A stretch of 64,000 bases of DNA, from assembly GCA_964412815.1 (NCBI GenBank), contig CAYPQF010000026.1, forward strand, positions 124,001-188,000, read 5' to 3'. The notes beneath the pieces are model-generated. The model worked only from the letters and a program-made list of their open reading frames with translations. It did not search any database and was not told the DNA's origin. The position numbers and the translations under genes are program-made. Source of the stretch: JAOAFZ01 sp964412815. Its GTDB lineage: Bacteria; Patescibacteriota; Microgenomatia; UBA1406; GWC2-37-13. Position 1 is the stretch's first letter, and each line of letters opens with the position of its first letter. This document shows, in pieces, positions 33,022-42,226 of this stretch.

Positions 33022-33702
33022 TTACACGGCTCCTTTTCCGGTAACCATTACCCAGGGGGTTCTAAAACAAATAGTAAGATCAGTCATTAATGATACTTCA
33101 TCCACATAACGCGCGTCAATAACGATTCGTTCATCAAAATTAATCTCCGAACGGCCAGATACTTGCCAAAGTCCGGTCATTCCCGGCTTCACAGAAAGCA
33201 CCTTTGTTACCAGCTTCTTGACATGAGGAAACTCCTGCTGCTGGTTTTCCAGTTCATCCGCATAATATGCGCGTGGACCCACGATACTCATCTGTCCCAG
33301 AATTACGTTAATCAACTGGGGAACTTCATCGAGTGAGTGTTTACGGATAAATTTACCAATTCGGGTGATACGCGGATCATTCTTCAGTTTATAGCTACTT
33401 TGCTTATACTCTTTAAACAGCTCCTTAAACTGAGGATCGGTACGTAACAGATAATGGGCATTTGTGATCATGGAACGGAACTTGTACATCTTAAATGTCT
33501 TCCCATCCTGTCCAATTCTCTCAGGGACATCAGCAAATATCGGTCCTTTGGAATCAAGCTTTATCGCTATCGCAAGTATCAGACAGATAGGTGAAAACAG
33601 AAGGAGTAAGGAGACTGAAGCAACCAAGTCAAACAAACGCTTGACATAGCGAAGGTAAAAATCTCCTTTAAACAAACTGAGTGGTGAGGCCATGAAGGGC
33701 AT
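33022..33702 (-). CDS. Initiating sugar-1-phosphate transferase (WbaP/EpsL type)
   Basis: It transfers a sugar-1-phosphate to undecaprenyl phosphate, the first step of surface polysaccharide synthesis. It has one N-terminal re-entrant helix (VKRLFDLVASVSLLLLFSPI), then PERIGQDGKTFKMYKFRSM, SLDEVPQLINVILGQMSIVGPR and KPGMTGLWQVSGRS, the signatures of small monotopic phosphoglycosyl transferases. 226 aa covers the catalytic unit only. It ends the glycan cluster. Confidence 0.94.
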   Translation of the reverse strand: MPFMASPLSLFKGDFYLRYVKRLFDLVASVSLLLLFSPICLILAIAIKLDSKGPIFADVPERIGQDGKTFKMYKFRSMITNAHYLLRTDPQFKELFKEYKQSSYKLKNDPRITRIGKFIRKHSLDEVPQLINVILGQMSIVGPRAYYADELENQQQEFPHVKKLVTKVLSVKPGMTGLWQVSGRSEINFDERIVIDARYVDEVSLMTDLTICFRTPWVMVTGKGAV

Positions 33703-33711
33703 GTAAAACTA

Positions 33712-34794
33712 TTATGTTAACTCTTCGTATTCCGTGCCGTGCAATCCCTCAACAAACTCTTTCACTTTAGAGATAGACGATTTATTTGCAACAAGCACAA
33801 CATCGTCAGTATTAATAATTACCACATCGTGTAAATCAATACCGACCACGAGTTTCTCATCGAAATTATACACTAAATTGTCCTTCGAATCTTTTAAGGA
33901 GACCTTTCCACGGGTAACATTGTCATCACGACGATGAGATAACGCTTCTTTCAGTGCTTCCCAGGCACCGATATCACTCCATCCGATATCCTCAATCACC
34001 ACGTAGGCATATTCGTGGGACATCTTTTCCAGGATCGCTTTGTCAAAGTTAATCTCAGGTACCTGCGGATACAGTTCTTCAAGCTTTTGCTGGAATGTTT
34101 CGGGGTTTTCCTGTGCTGCAATCTCACTGGTTATCGCATGAATCTCCGGTGCATATTCCTTAAACAAAGAGTCAAGGAACGAAGGAGTAGTGACAAAGTA
34201 TCCAAGGTTCCAACAAAAGTTTGAGTTGGAGAAGTAAGATCGTGCCAGTGTTTCATCAGGGCGATACTTGAAACCGGCAAATGTCCGGAACGAGACGCCG
34301 TTCTGCGCTTCGGCAACTGCCCCTGTCTCAATCCATCCCAGATTATCAGATGCAAAACGAGGCTTTTGACCAATAAAGATCATCTTATTTTTGTCTTTTT
34401 CGAGCAGTTTTCCCGCTTGCAGGATAATATGTTTGAAAGTCTCTTTATGCTTGACCAGATGATCACTCCACAGAATCACAATCGGTTCATCAGGATTCTG
34501 TTTGGCAAGAATCGAAGTAATTAATCCGACCGCAGCGCCATTATCGCGCTTGGCAGGCTCTCCAATGACGTTTCCGGCTGGCAAATCAGGTAACATCTGA
34601 CGGGTTCGTTCCACGTAATTTGACCCGGTTGAGATAAAAATATCTTCAGGTTTAAATTCAGGGTACAGTCGTTCAACGCCCAGTTCTAATGTAGATTTGT
34701 TTTCAACAATTTTTGCAAACTGTTTCGGAGATTCTTTGCGGGAGAGTGGCCAGAGTCTGGTTCCAACCCCACCGGCAAATATGACGGCTTTCAT
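33712..34794 (-). CDS. manC: Mannose-1-phosphate guanylyltransferase
   Basis: It makes GDP-mannose from mannose-1-phosphate and GTP. FAGGVGTRLWPLSRKESPKQF is the nucleotide-binding signature, VILWSDHLV and NSNFCWNLGYF are further sugar-nucleotide blocks, and IEDIGWSDIGAW the conserved metal region. At 360 aa it lacks the phosphomannose isomerase domain of bifunctional forms. I start at ATG 34794; an upstream ATG at 34851 would run into the preceding gene's end. It supplies mannose for the neighbouring glycosyltransferases. Confidence 0.93.
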   Translation of the reverse strand: MKAVIFAGGVGTRLWPLSRKESPKQFAKIVENKSTLELGVERLYPEFKPEDIFISTGSNYVERTRQMLPDLPAGNVIGEPAKRDNGAAVGLITSILAKQNPDEPIVILWSDHLVKHKETFKHIILQAGKLLEKDKNKMIFIGQKPRFASDNLGWIETGAVAEAQNGVSFRTFAGFKYRPDETLARSYFSNSNFCWNLGYFVTTPSFLDSLFKEYAPEIHAITSEIAAQENPETFQQKLEELYPQVPEINFDKAILEKMSHEYAYVVIEDIGWSDIGAWEALKEALSHRRDDNVTRGKVSLKDSKDNLVYNFDEKLVVGIDLHDVVIINTDDVVLVANKSSISKVKEFVEGLHGTEYEELT

Positions 34795-34816
34795 GAAAAG
34801 ACGAGAATTGATAATG

Positions 34817-35950
34817 TTACGTTGTCTCAAGGATCGATCTGAGATCATCAAGGTACATTTTTGAAGAGTATCTCTCTTCTATTAACGGGGCATGATGTTC
34901 AGCGTAATCCCTTACATTGTAAGTTACCTGTGAGAATCTTTCAAGCGCAGCACCAAGTCCATCTACGGTTTGCGGAGTATACAATATCCCGTTTTTGCCA
35001 TCTGACACCATCTCTGCAATACCGCTTTGTTTGTAAGAGATAACCGGACAGCCAAAAAACAGCGCTTCCAGTGCAACATAACCGTAATCTTCCTCCTGCG
35101 GGGCAATAAACGCCTGTGCATGAGAGTATAACCATGCCAGCTCGGTATCACTGACGCGGGAAAACCAGCGAACATTACCCGGAGCCTGTTGTACAAGGTT
35201 CTTATATTGTGACCCGCTCCCCACTACAACGAGCGTCTCAGATGGCCGTTCTCTGAACACGGCGATCGCCTGCTCAACCTTTTTATATGGCTCGAGACGT
35301 GCGACAAGCAGATAGAATTTTCCTGCCGGAAACCGCTTTTCTATTCTTCGTTTATTCTGTTTCATCTCTGTTCGTACCGTTCTCCAGTGCGCGGAGGGAA
35401 ACGGAGGATGAAGAACTTTTGCGGGCCGGTGATAAAAAGTCTGTATACGATCTGCCACCAGCTTCGAAATGGCAATAAGTTCGTCGGGTCGTTGTGCGGC
35501 CAGGTAATCCCACGGGCGGAGAAACTGCTGAAACAGAGCTATCAACCATGAAAACCACCGTGACCGCGCGTACTCATGTGGCATTACCCACAGGAACCGT
35601 GTCGGTGTCAGAATAATCGATAGGTGACGGGTACCAGGCTTCGTAACTATCCCTTTCGCAAACGAAGACGTTACTGATATAACTATGTCGTACGACGAAA
35701 AGTCAAAGGATTCAAACGCAAAGGGATATAAAACTGACGAGAGTATCCGGTTCTGCTGAACAAACTGAGGGAGGCGCTGCATAAACGATGCACGGATTCT
35801 CCATTTTTTTGCCCAGGGAGCCGTCTTCTTATTGTAGTGAGCTGTATATACATCTGCATCGGGAAAAGCCTCGTACAACTGCAATAACAGCCGTTCTACG
35901 CCTCCCCACTTATCAATCCAGTCATATACCAGCGCAATTCGAGGGCTCAT
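34817..35950 (-). CDS. Glycosyltransferase, GT4 family
   Basis: A 377-aa GT-B fold enzyme. DWIDKWGGVERLL is the N-terminal acceptor-side glycine loop. LLVARLEPYKKVEQAI and SEMV/EALFFGCPVISY mark the donor domain; the E-x7-E-type pair is in APQEEDYGYVALEALF. It is probably a mannosyltransferase given manC next to it, but the sugar cannot be read from the sequence. Its start overlaps the previous gene by 4 bases. Confidence 0.88.
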   Translation of the reverse strand: MSPRIALVYDWIDKWGGVERLLLQLYEAFPDADVYTAHYNKKTAPWAKKWRIRASFMQRLPQFVQQNRILSSVLYPFAFESFDFSSYDIVISVTSSFAKGIVTKPGTRHLSIILTPTRFLWVMPHEYARSRWFSWLIALFQQFLRPWDYLAAQRPDELIAISKLVADRIQTFYHRPAKVLHPPFPSAHWRTVRTEMKQNKRRIEKRFPAGKFYLLVARLEPYKKVEQAIAVFRERPSETLVVVGSGSQYKNLVQQAPGNVRWFSRVSDTELAWLYSHAQAFIAPQEEDYGYVALEALFFGCPVISYKQSGIAEMVSDGKNGILYTPQTVDGLGAALERFSQVTYNVRDYAEHHAPLIEERYSSKMYLDDLRSILETT

Positions 35951-37047
35951 AATCCCAACACAGACTGGTAAAGTGCGGTCGTCTGCTCTGCCATCGTCTT
36001 AAATGAATAGTATTGCCTCAGATCAGAATAGTCCGGTGACGGTTTCTCCTGAATACATTGTTTGATTGCCTGTGCAATGCTTTTCTCTGAACGTGGATCA
36101 AACCATGTGTATTGGGTTCGTAACAGTTCCCGGAACACGGGAATATCAGATGCAACAATCGGCGTATCAAACTGCATTGCTTCTATCAGTGGTAATCCAA
36201 ATCCTTCAGAAAACGATGGATGAACCAATGCGGTCGCATTGGCGTACAACCAAGCCAGATCCTCCCGCTCAGGTTTAGCGAGAAACCTGATCCGTTTGGT
36301 GAGGCCACCTTCTTCGATTTCCGCCCGGATACGGGCCGCAAAAAAGTCTTCAGGTCCGGCAAGTACCAGCGCATATGGTTCTGGTACACGGGAAAAGGCA
36401 CGGATCAGGGCAGATACATTTTTATGCGGATAAAAGTTTCCCACGTACAAAAAGAATGGCTGTGTAACAGTTGTCGCCATCTTGTTGTTAGGTTTTACGT
36501 TTATAAATGCCCTATCTACACCCTCATAGGTTACCATGATGCTACTCGCCGAACGGTGAGGAAAGCGTTCCATTACTTGCTGCTTTACTGTTTGAGTTGG
36601 TGTGATAATATGTTCGGCTCGGGCAATTTGCTGAGAAAGCACAAACTGAAATGCCTGAAATTTCAGGGCGTACTTGAGTGGATTCCGGGTAGACGCCTTA
36701 CCTGTTTTAAAATAGAGCGGAGTCAGATCATGCACCGTTGCTATAAAAGGCCGGTGATAAAACACAGGGTAACTAAAGTAGGTAAAATGCATGCCATCCA
36801 GTTTGTCATTATTGAGCTGTTGCAGAAACCCTGACTGCTCCTGCAAGCTGTGCCAGCGATACGTTCCCGGACGGATAACGGTCCCGGGTAGATCCTTACG
36901 AACCTGTGCGGCATCCTGTTCCATCACATATACATACAGCTCAACCTGTTTTTTAAATGACACTGGCAGATAGCCTAGCAGATTCCGGACATACGTTCCG
37001 ACACCCGTTTGGTTGTACAGACGGGCATCAATGCCAAACCGCTTCAT
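35947..37047 (-). CDS. Glycosyltransferase, GT4 family
   Basis: A 366-aa GT-B enzyme of the RfaB/mannosyltransferase kind. FGIDARLYNQTGVGTYV is the N-terminal loop, FFLYVGNFYPHKNVSALI the donor-domain start, and HPSFSEGFGLPLIEAM the classical GT4 E-x7-E motif. It lies between the GT2 gene and the second GT4 gene, overlapping both by 4 bases, so three transferases add successive sugars of one glycan. Confidence 0.9.
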   Translation of the reverse strand: MKRFGIDARLYNQTGVGTYVRNLLGYLPVSFKKQVELYVYVMEQDAAQVRKDLPGTVIRPGTYRWHSLQEQSGFLQQLNNDKLDGMHFTYFSYPVFYHRPFIATVHDLTPLYFKTGKASTRNPLKYALKFQAFQFVLSQQIARAEHIITPTQTVKQQVMERFPHRSASSIMVTYEGVDRAFINVKPNNKMATTVTQPFFLYVGNFYPHKNVSALIRAFSRVPEPYALVLAGPEDFFAARIRAEIEEGGLTKRIRFLAKPEREDLAWLYANATALVHPSFSEGFGLPLIEAMQFDTPIVASDIPVFRELLRTQYTWFDPRSEKSIAQAIKQCIQEKPSPDYSDLRQYYSFKTMAEQTTALYQSVLGL

Positions 37048-37913
37048 ATACGTTTCATAATCGTGTTGATAATACTGTACACGATACTATTGACGAATCC
37101 TGGGTATTGAGACTGGTAATGTTTCTGATAGAAGATCTTCATTGAGTGATAGAAATGCCGTTTAATTTCTTTGCTGATCACCTCATTTTTTGTCTTGATG
37201 CCGCTTTGATACTTTAGATGTGTTACATCATACTTCGGATAATAGATATTTTTGTATCCAGCCTCTTTAATACGATAGTTCAGGTCAAGATCTTCACCAT
37301 ACATAAAGAAGTCTTCGTCAAAGCCTCCCAGACGCTGCAACATTTTCGTTCGGGCTAGAAAATATGCCCCGCTGATTGCGTCAACTTCGTGAACCTCGTT
37401 TAGGTCTTTCCCCATCAGGTGATAGCCACCGAAGATGCTATTGATATAAGGAACAGATGCGGTAAGTTGTTCTAGTTTTGAGTAGTAGGTAAATGTTCGC
37501 CAGAGCGTGGGAAATCCACGATGGGACGCTGGATCGATGGTATCCGGAGTAAGGTTGACTTTTACCGTAAGTGAGCCGATATTTTTATCATTGGCCATAT
37601 AGGCAAGAAGCTCATCGTAGTTTACGTTATTATGAATAACATCTGAGTTCAGATAGAGAGTAAACTTCCCTTTAGCATGAGCCAGCCCCTTGTTATTGGC
37701 ACGACCGAACCCGATATTCTTGGAGAGGAAGATCGGTTTGACAGGATACATCTGGATCAATTCCTGACTTCCATCAGAGGAGTTATTATCAACAACAATA
37801 ATCTCGTAGGTAGTTTTCTGACAAAGCTTCAATGCATGAAGTAATGAGTCGAGACACTTTTTTGTAATCTCCTTTGTATTGTAGGAGATGATTATGATGG
37901 AAAGATCTACCAT
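37044..37913 (-). CDS. Glycosyltransferase, GT2 family (rhamnosyltransferase-like)
   Basis: A 289-aa GT-A enzyme. SIIIISYNTKEITKKCLDSL opens the fold, VVDNNSSDGS and LYLNSDV (the metal-binding acidic motif) follow, and EVDAISGAYFLAR with GGFDEDFFMYGEDLDL is the C-terminal acceptor region typical of WbbL-like rhamnosyltransferases. It begins only 5 bases after the S9 stop codon, so the glycan operon may be read through from the ribosomal transcript. Confidence 0.9.
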   Translation of the reverse strand: MVDLSIIIISYNTKEITKKCLDSLLHALKLCQKTTYEIIVVDNNSSDGSQELIQMYPVKPIFLSKNIGFGRANNKGLAHAKGKFTLYLNSDVIHNNVNYDELLAYMANDKNIGSLTVKVNLTPDTIDPASHRGFPTLWRTFTYYSKLEQLTASVPYINSIFGGYHLMGKDLNEVHEVDAISGAYFLARTKMLQRLGGFDEDFFMYGEDLDLNYRIKEAGYKNIYYPKYDVTHLKYQSGIKTKNEVISKEIKRHFYHSMKIFYQKHYQSQYPGFVNSIVYSIINTIMKRI

Positions 37914-37918
37914 AACGA

Positions 37919-38374
37919 TTAACGTTTTGGTGATTGCTTTGCTCTACGTGCCTTACCTCCAGTACCGACTTTTCTTCTTTCACGAGCGCGTGGATCGCGA
38001 GTCAAAAGTCCTTCCTGTTTTAAGACTGGCTTGTATTCATCGTTATCGACTAAACAAAGAGCTCGTGCAATACCATGAGTAATAGCATCCAGCTGTCCAG
38101 TCTGTCCTCCACCGCGGGTAACAATTGAGATGGCAAAACGATCATCATTACTGGTCAGTAACAGAGGCTTCAGCAAATGCTGTTTTTGATATTCATGGGT
38201 AAAGATTTCCTCTAACGGGCGGCCATTGACAAAAATCTGTCCCTTACCAATTTTCTTATTATTAACTGTAACACTCTTCTCTTTGGTAGTCAAATACAGA
38301 CGGACACGTGCAACAGATTCTTTTCTTCGTCCAACTGCTTCGTAATAGTGTAAGTTTTTGATTTTTTTTGCCAT
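37919..38374 (-). CDS. rpsI: Ribosomal protein S9
   Basis: Small-subunit protein whose C-terminal tail reaches the P-site tRNA. YEAVGRRKESVARVRLY at the start, RGGGQTGQLDAITHGIARAL in the middle and the RKVGTGGKARRAKQSPKR tail are diagnostic. The tail ends in Lys-Arg as expected. 151 aa is slightly long because of a short N-terminal extension. Downstream of L13, it is the last ribosomal gene of the cluster. Confidence 0.97.
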   Translation of the reverse strand: MAKKIKNLHYYEAVGRRKESVARVRLYLTTKEKSVTVNNKKIGKGQIFVNGRPLEEIFTHEYQKQHLLKPLLLTSNDDRFAISIVTRGGGQTGQLDAITHGIARALCLVDNDEYKPVLKQEGLLTRDPRARERRKVGTGGKARRAKQSPKR

Positions 38375-38390
38375 ATGCCTATATTAATAA

Positions 38391-38819
38391 TTATGAAATT
38401 CTATCAGTAAATGGATGATCTGCGTCAGCAAATACATGCAGGCGTGATAATCTCTGATCGCGTAACTTGTTTTTTGGGAGCATTCCGGAAACTGCGTTGC
38501 GGATAATTTTTTCCGGTTGTTCTTTAATATACCGTTTAAATGGAATCTCATTCAGTCCACCTGGGTATCCTGAAAAGATCTGATAGGTTTTTTCATTCAT
38601 CTTTCGACCGGTTACTTCAACATGAGAAGCATTGATGACGACCACAATATCACCATTATCGATGTAGGGGGCGTAGTTTACCTTCTGCTTACCCATCAGT
38701 AAGGTTGCGATTTCGTTTGCAACTCGTCCAAGGACCTGATTTTTAACGTCGATTACATGCCATTTACGCTGAATCGTTTTTGCCGAAATTGGTGTTGTTG
38801 ATTGTGTAACGTGTACCAT
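38391..38819 (-). CDS. rplM: Ribosomal protein L13
   Basis: Large-subunit protein needed early in 50S assembly. KWHVIDVKNQVLGRVANEIATLL and ASHVEVTGRKMNEKTY are the family start. SGMLPKNKLRDQRLSRLHVF is the signature end. 142 aa is standard. It is paired with S9 as in nearly all bacteria, and follows L17 by 18 bases. Confidence 0.97.
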   Translation of the reverse strand: MVHVTQSTTPISAKTIQRKWHVIDVKNQVLGRVANEIATLLMGKQKVNYAPYIDNGDIVVVINASHVEVTGRKMNEKTYQIFSGYPGGLNEIPFKRYIKEQPEKIIRNAVSGMLPKNKLRDQRLSRLHVFADADHPFTDRIS

Positions 38820-38837
38820 ATGCTCAAATGCGAATTA

Positions 38838-39362
38838 TTATTTAGTCTCTGTTGCCTCCGCTGCAACTTCTTTCTTTGGTTCTTCTGTTGGCTCTTGCTT
38901 CTTTGGGGCAGCAGTCTTAGCTTCTTCTTTCTTTTCAGTTTTCGGAGCTGCTTTCTTTTGAGCTTTCTTTTCTACCTTTTCTTCTTTTTTAGGTTCTTCA
39001 AGCGTAATTCCATGAGCCCATGTGAGCTGAGACATCTGCGAACCATCATTGGAACGAACATGTTTTCGAGTAATAGTAACATACCCGCCACGAGTCTTTT
39101 GAGCTACCGGTCCTGCTTTTTCGAACAGAGCATTCAAGATAGTCTTATCCTGAATATAGCGAAGAATATAATTCTTGTTACTTTCTGTACGTTCACTGGT
39201 TTTACTTACGAGCTTATCAATCAATGACTTTAGTGCTTTTGCGCGCTGATGGGTAATTGTAATAGTGCCCTGAGTAAAAAAGTTATAGCACAGCTTGCGG
39301 AACAGCATATCGTTCGCATCTTTTCCATTTCCAAATTTAGGTTTTCGTGACAGGTGTTTCAT
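38838..39362 (-). CDS. rplQ: Ribosomal protein L17 with charged tail
   Basis: Large-subunit protein near the exit tunnel. MKHLSRKPKFGNGKDANDML and the following LCYNFFTQGTITITHQRAKAL are L17 blocks. Residues 1-120 cover the family; the last 50 or so form a Lys/Glu/Ala/Pro tail (KKAQKKAAPKTEKKEE) absent from typical 116-128 aa proteins. The gene follows rpoA in the usual alpha-operon order. Confidence 0.96.
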   Translation of the reverse strand: MKHLSRKPKFGNGKDANDMLFRKLCYNFFTQGTITITHQRAKALKSLIDKLVSKTSERTESNKNYILRYIQDKTILNALFEKAGPVAQKTRGGYVTITRKHVRSNDGSQMSQLTWAHGITLEEPKKEEKVEKKAQKKAAPKTEKKEEAKTAAPKKQEPTEEPKKEVAAEATETK

Positions 39363-39380
39363 ACCGATTTAATCTATAAA

Positions 39381-40304
39381 TTACAGTTTAATATTCATCT
39401 TCTTAAGTTCTTCTTCGACCAGATCAATTGACTTACGTCCGACACCCTTCAGTCCCACGAGGTTTTCTTTACCACGCTTAACCAGGTCTCCGACAGTCTC
39501 GATGTTTTCACGAAGTAACGCGTTAATAACACGTGATGGAAGATTCAGTTCGTCGATGATCGTATCATAATACTTTGCCTTTGCTGCATCATCTTCTGAG
39601 CTGACATCAACTCCTCCAACTTCTTCCTTAACCGTATCTTTTCCTGAGAAGACATGACTTACATAGGCTCTCATAGTTTCTACAGCCTTATGCATAGCTT
39701 CTTCCGGAGTCATACTTCCATCAGTCCAGATCTCAAGAATGAGACGTTCAAAGTTTGATTTACGACCTACACGAGCTTCTTCAACCTTGAAGTTAACCCG
39801 TTCAACTGGAGAGAAGGCAGAATCAAGAGTAATATATCCGGTCTTGGTCTCTTCTTTTTCTTCAGAAGCAATGTAGCCGTATCCGGTTTCTACAATAGCT
39901 TCAATCTCAAGAGAAGCTTTATCATCGGTGATTTCTCCCAGATACAGATCTCCGTTAACTACTTCAGCTTCGCCCTTAAATTCCTTGGCATACACTTTTC
40001 CTGCTCCCTTAACAGACAGAGATACAGAATAAGGTCCTTCACCAGGAACTGAGAAGCGGATCTGCTTCATGTTTAATACGATATCAAGGACAGATTCCTT
40101 TACTCCCGGAATGGTTGAGAATAAATGTGGTGCCTTGGTAACCTTCACATAACCAATTGATGCTCCTTTTAAAGAAGACAGGAGAGTGCGACGAAACGCA
40201 TTTCCCAAACTGTTCCCAAAACTTGGATGCAGAGGTTCAAACACAAACATTCCATAATTACCGGACTGATTCTCTAATTTTGTCTGAAAGATAGGTTCTA
40301 ACAT
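39381..40304 (-). CDS. rpoA: RNA polymerase alpha subunit
   Basis: It nucleates RNA polymerase assembly. The N-terminal domain has FEPLHPSFGNSLGNAFRRTLL and GASIGYVKV; the C-terminal domain (about 245-307) has LNLPSRVINALLRENIETVGDLV and LKGVGRKSIDLVEEEL, the promoter UP-element and activator surface. 307 aa is complete. An acidic linker near residue 225 separates the two domains. Order S4-rpoA-L17 is canonical. Confidence 0.97.
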   Translation of the reverse strand: MLEPIFQTKLENQSGNYGMFVFEPLHPSFGNSLGNAFRRTLLSSLKGASIGYVKVTKAPHLFSTIPGVKESVLDIVLNMKQIRFSVPGEGPYSVSLSVKGAGKVYAKEFKGEAEVVNGDLYLGEITDDKASLEIEAIVETGYGYIASEEKEETKTGYITLDSAFSPVERVNFKVEEARVGRKSNFERLILEIWTDGSMTPEEAMHKAVETMRAYVSHVFSGKDTVKEEVGGVDVSSEDDAAKAKYYDTIIDELNLPSRVINALLRENIETVGDLVKRGKENLVGLKGVGRKSIDLVEEELKKMNIKL

Positions 40305-40345
40305 AGGTAAATGATACTAGGGTAAACAGTATAACAATTAATAAA

Positions 40346-40966
40346 TTATTTAGAATAGAATTCAATTACTAAACGCATGTTAATCATTTTTTCAACATCT
40401 TCTGTTGTTGGCATTGCCATCACTGTCCCCTTGTCTTTGTTGCGTTCAAGCCATGCTGGCATGATATAGTCGGTGCGTGAGAGCGCCGCATCAATTGCCG
40501 GGATTTTAGCTGTCTTTTCAGATGAGAAGGTAATGATTTCTCCCTCTTTAACCATGTATGACGGGATATCAACACGCTTGCCATTTACCTTCACATGACC
40601 GTGATTAACCAGTTGACGGGCAGCTGCACGGGTTGGGGCAAATCCTAACCGATAGACAACATTATCAAGACGACGTTCCAATAATGTTACGAGAATTTCG
40701 GCAGTATTACCTTTTGTCTTAATAGCTTTTGCAAAATAATTTGACAGTTGTGTTGCAGACAAACCAAAGAGGTAGCGAAGTTTCTGCTTTTCACGCAGCT
40801 GACGACCCCATTCAGTAGTTTTACGACGATTTTTTGCACCATGTTGACCAGGAGCAATATTCATCTTCTTAAGCAATAAGGCATGTGATTTAGATCCTAA
40901 TGTCTTGAATCCAAGATCAATTCCTTCTCTTCGTGCAATCCTGTTTTTTGGTCCGATTTGTCTCAT
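40346..40966 (-). CDS. rpsD: Ribosomal protein S4
   Basis: Primary 16S-binding protein of the small subunit. HGAKNRRKTTEWGRQLREKQKLR is the typical N-terminal region without the zinc cysteines of some homologs. RLDNVVYRLGFAPTRAAARQLVNHGHVKVNG is the S4 RNA-binding domain. 206 aa is normal. It lies between S11 and rpoA. Confidence 0.97.
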   Translation of the reverse strand: MRQIGPKNRIARREGIDLGFKTLGSKSHALLLKKMNIAPGQHGAKNRRKTTEWGRQLREKQKLRYLFGLSATQLSNYFAKAIKTKGNTAEILVTLLERRLDNVVYRLGFAPTRAAARQLVNHGHVKVNGKRVDIPSYMVKEGEIITFSSEKTAKIPAIDAALSRTDYIMPAWLERNKDKGTVMAMPTTEDVEKMINMRLVIEFYSK

Positions 40967-41004
40967 ACTGTCTTTTTATTTAGTCTAATTATAACAATGT
41001 AATA

Positions 41005-41379
41005 TTACACACGTCGAATCTTTGGTGGACGAACTCCATTGTGTGGAATTGGTGTAACATCTGTAATCTTTTTAATATCAAGGCTCGTTGCTTTGATTGC
41101 ACGGAGCGCTGCTTCACGTCCAGGTCCAATACCTTTCACATAGATATCAACTGTCTGGAGACCATGTTCATTAATAGCTTTCTTCAGAGCAGAATCAGTA
41201 GTGATCGAAGCTGCATGAGGAGTAGATTTTCTTGTTCCTGAGAATCCGAACATCCCACATGAGTGAGTCAGAATCGGATTACCCTGCACATCAGTAATAG
41301 TAATCAGCGTGTTATTAAACGTTGACTTAATGTAAATTCTTCCTTCTTCGATGACTTTTTGAATCTTTTTCTTTTTCAT
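41005..41379 (-). CDS. rpsK: Ribosomal protein S11
   Basis: Platform protein of the small subunit. GRIYIKSTFNNTLITITD and GMFGFSGTRKSTPHAA are the family blocks. VKGIGPGREAALRAI and VTPIPHNGVRPPKIRRV form the conserved C-terminus. 124 aa. Canonical place between S13 and S4. Confidence 0.97.
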   Translation of the reverse strand: MKKKKIQKVIEEGRIYIKSTFNNTLITITDVQGNPILTHSCGMFGFSGTRKSTPHAASITTDSALKKAINEHGLQTVDIYVKGIGPGREAALRAIKATSLDIKKITDVTPIPHNGVRPPKIRRV

Positions 41380-41400
41380 AGAAAACTAAACGATAAATAA

Positions 41401-41817
41401 TTACTTAGATGCGGCTTTTTTCTGTGTCTCTTCTAACTTTGCCCATGCTTCCTTTGTCAGTGCTCCTACTGTCTTTCTCTTACCTTTTCTGGTACGAGCA
41501 TTTGACTTGGTGCGCTGACCTCGGGCTGGAAGACCCATCATATGACGCATACCGCGATAACTTCCAATATCTCGCAGACGCTTGATGCTTTCTCCCCGTT
41601 CTTCACGAAGATCTCCTTCTACCTTGAAGGATTTTTCGATAACCTGAATAATGTTTTTCTGTTGTTCTACGGAAAGGTCCTTAACACGTGTCTTTGAATC
41701 TATCTTCAGCTGTTCAAGAATACCCTTTGATTGACTCCAGCCAATACCATAAATAAGCGTTAATGCATACTCAACCCGCTTGTCATCTGGTAATACGATT
41801 CCTAAAATACGTGCCAT
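41401..41817 (-). CDS. rpsM: Ribosomal protein S13
   Basis: Small-subunit head protein contacting P-site tRNA and the 50S subunit. It begins ARILGIVLPDDKRVEYALT, has the helix-two-turns-helix IYGIGWSQSKGIL and the RGMRHMMGLPARGQRTKSNART signature. At 138 aa it has about 15 extra residues at the C-terminus, rich in Lys and Ala. It follows L36. Confidence 0.97.
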   Translation of the reverse strand: MARILGIVLPDDKRVEYALTLIYGIGWSQSKGILEQLKIDSKTRVKDLSVEQQKNIIQVIEKSFKVEGDLREERGESIKRLRDIGSYRGMRHMMGLPARGQRTKSNARTRKGKRKTVGALTKEAWAKLEETQKKAASK

Positions 41818-41845
41818 AGTTCTTTAAATACAAATACAATAATAA

Positions 41846-41962
41846 TTAACCTTGTCGCTGTTTATGCTTTGGGTATCTATCGCAGATTACGCGCATGACG
41901 CCCTTACGAATAACAACCTGACAATCCTCACACATTGGTTTGACTGATGCTTTTACTTTCAT
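41846..41962 (-). CDS. rpmJ: Ribosomal protein L36
   Basis: A 38-aa zinc-ribbon protein of the large subunit. The sequence begins MKVKASVKPMCEDC and has the full zinc set: Cys 11, Cys 14, Cys 27 and His 33, with the closing PKHKQRQG. It lies between infA and rpsM as in the standard spc/alpha junction, sharing no overlap with infA (1-base gap). It keeps its zinc ligands although S14 and L33 here have lost theirs. Confidence 0.95.
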   Translation of the reverse strand: MKVKASVKPMCEDCQVVIRKGVMRVICDRYPKHKQRQG

Positions 41963-41963
41963 G

Positions 41964-42203
41964 TTATTTTCTATAAATAATACGACCTCTCTCTAGATCG
42001 TATGGTGTTAATTCAATTCTAACTTTGTCTCCCGGAAGAATTTTAATGTAATTCTTTCTCATCTTACCAGACAAATAGCAGATAATAATCTTATCTTCTG
42101 CGTCTTTAGCCTGACCTTCGATATTGAGTTTTACCCTAAAAAGGGTGTTAGGAAGGTTCTCAACAACTTCTCCTTCCACAATAATAACATCGTCCTTCTT
42201 CAT
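41964..42203 (-). CDS. infA: Translation initiation factor IF-1
   Basis: A 79-aa OB-fold protein that binds the A site of the 30S subunit during initiation. VEGEVVENLPNTLFRVKL starts the barrel; HLSGKMRKN is here YLSGKMRKNYIKILPGDKV, the conserved RNA-binding strand, ending DLERGRIIYR. The slightly longer N-terminus (KKDDVII) is normal. Canonical place between map and L36. Confidence 0.97.
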   Translation of the reverse strand: MKKDDVIIVEGEVVENLPNTLFRVKLNIEGQAKDAEDKIIICYLSGKMRKNYIKILPGDKVRIELTPYDLERGRIIYRK

Positions 42204-42226
42204 AGAAGGAATATTGTACCACAGAT

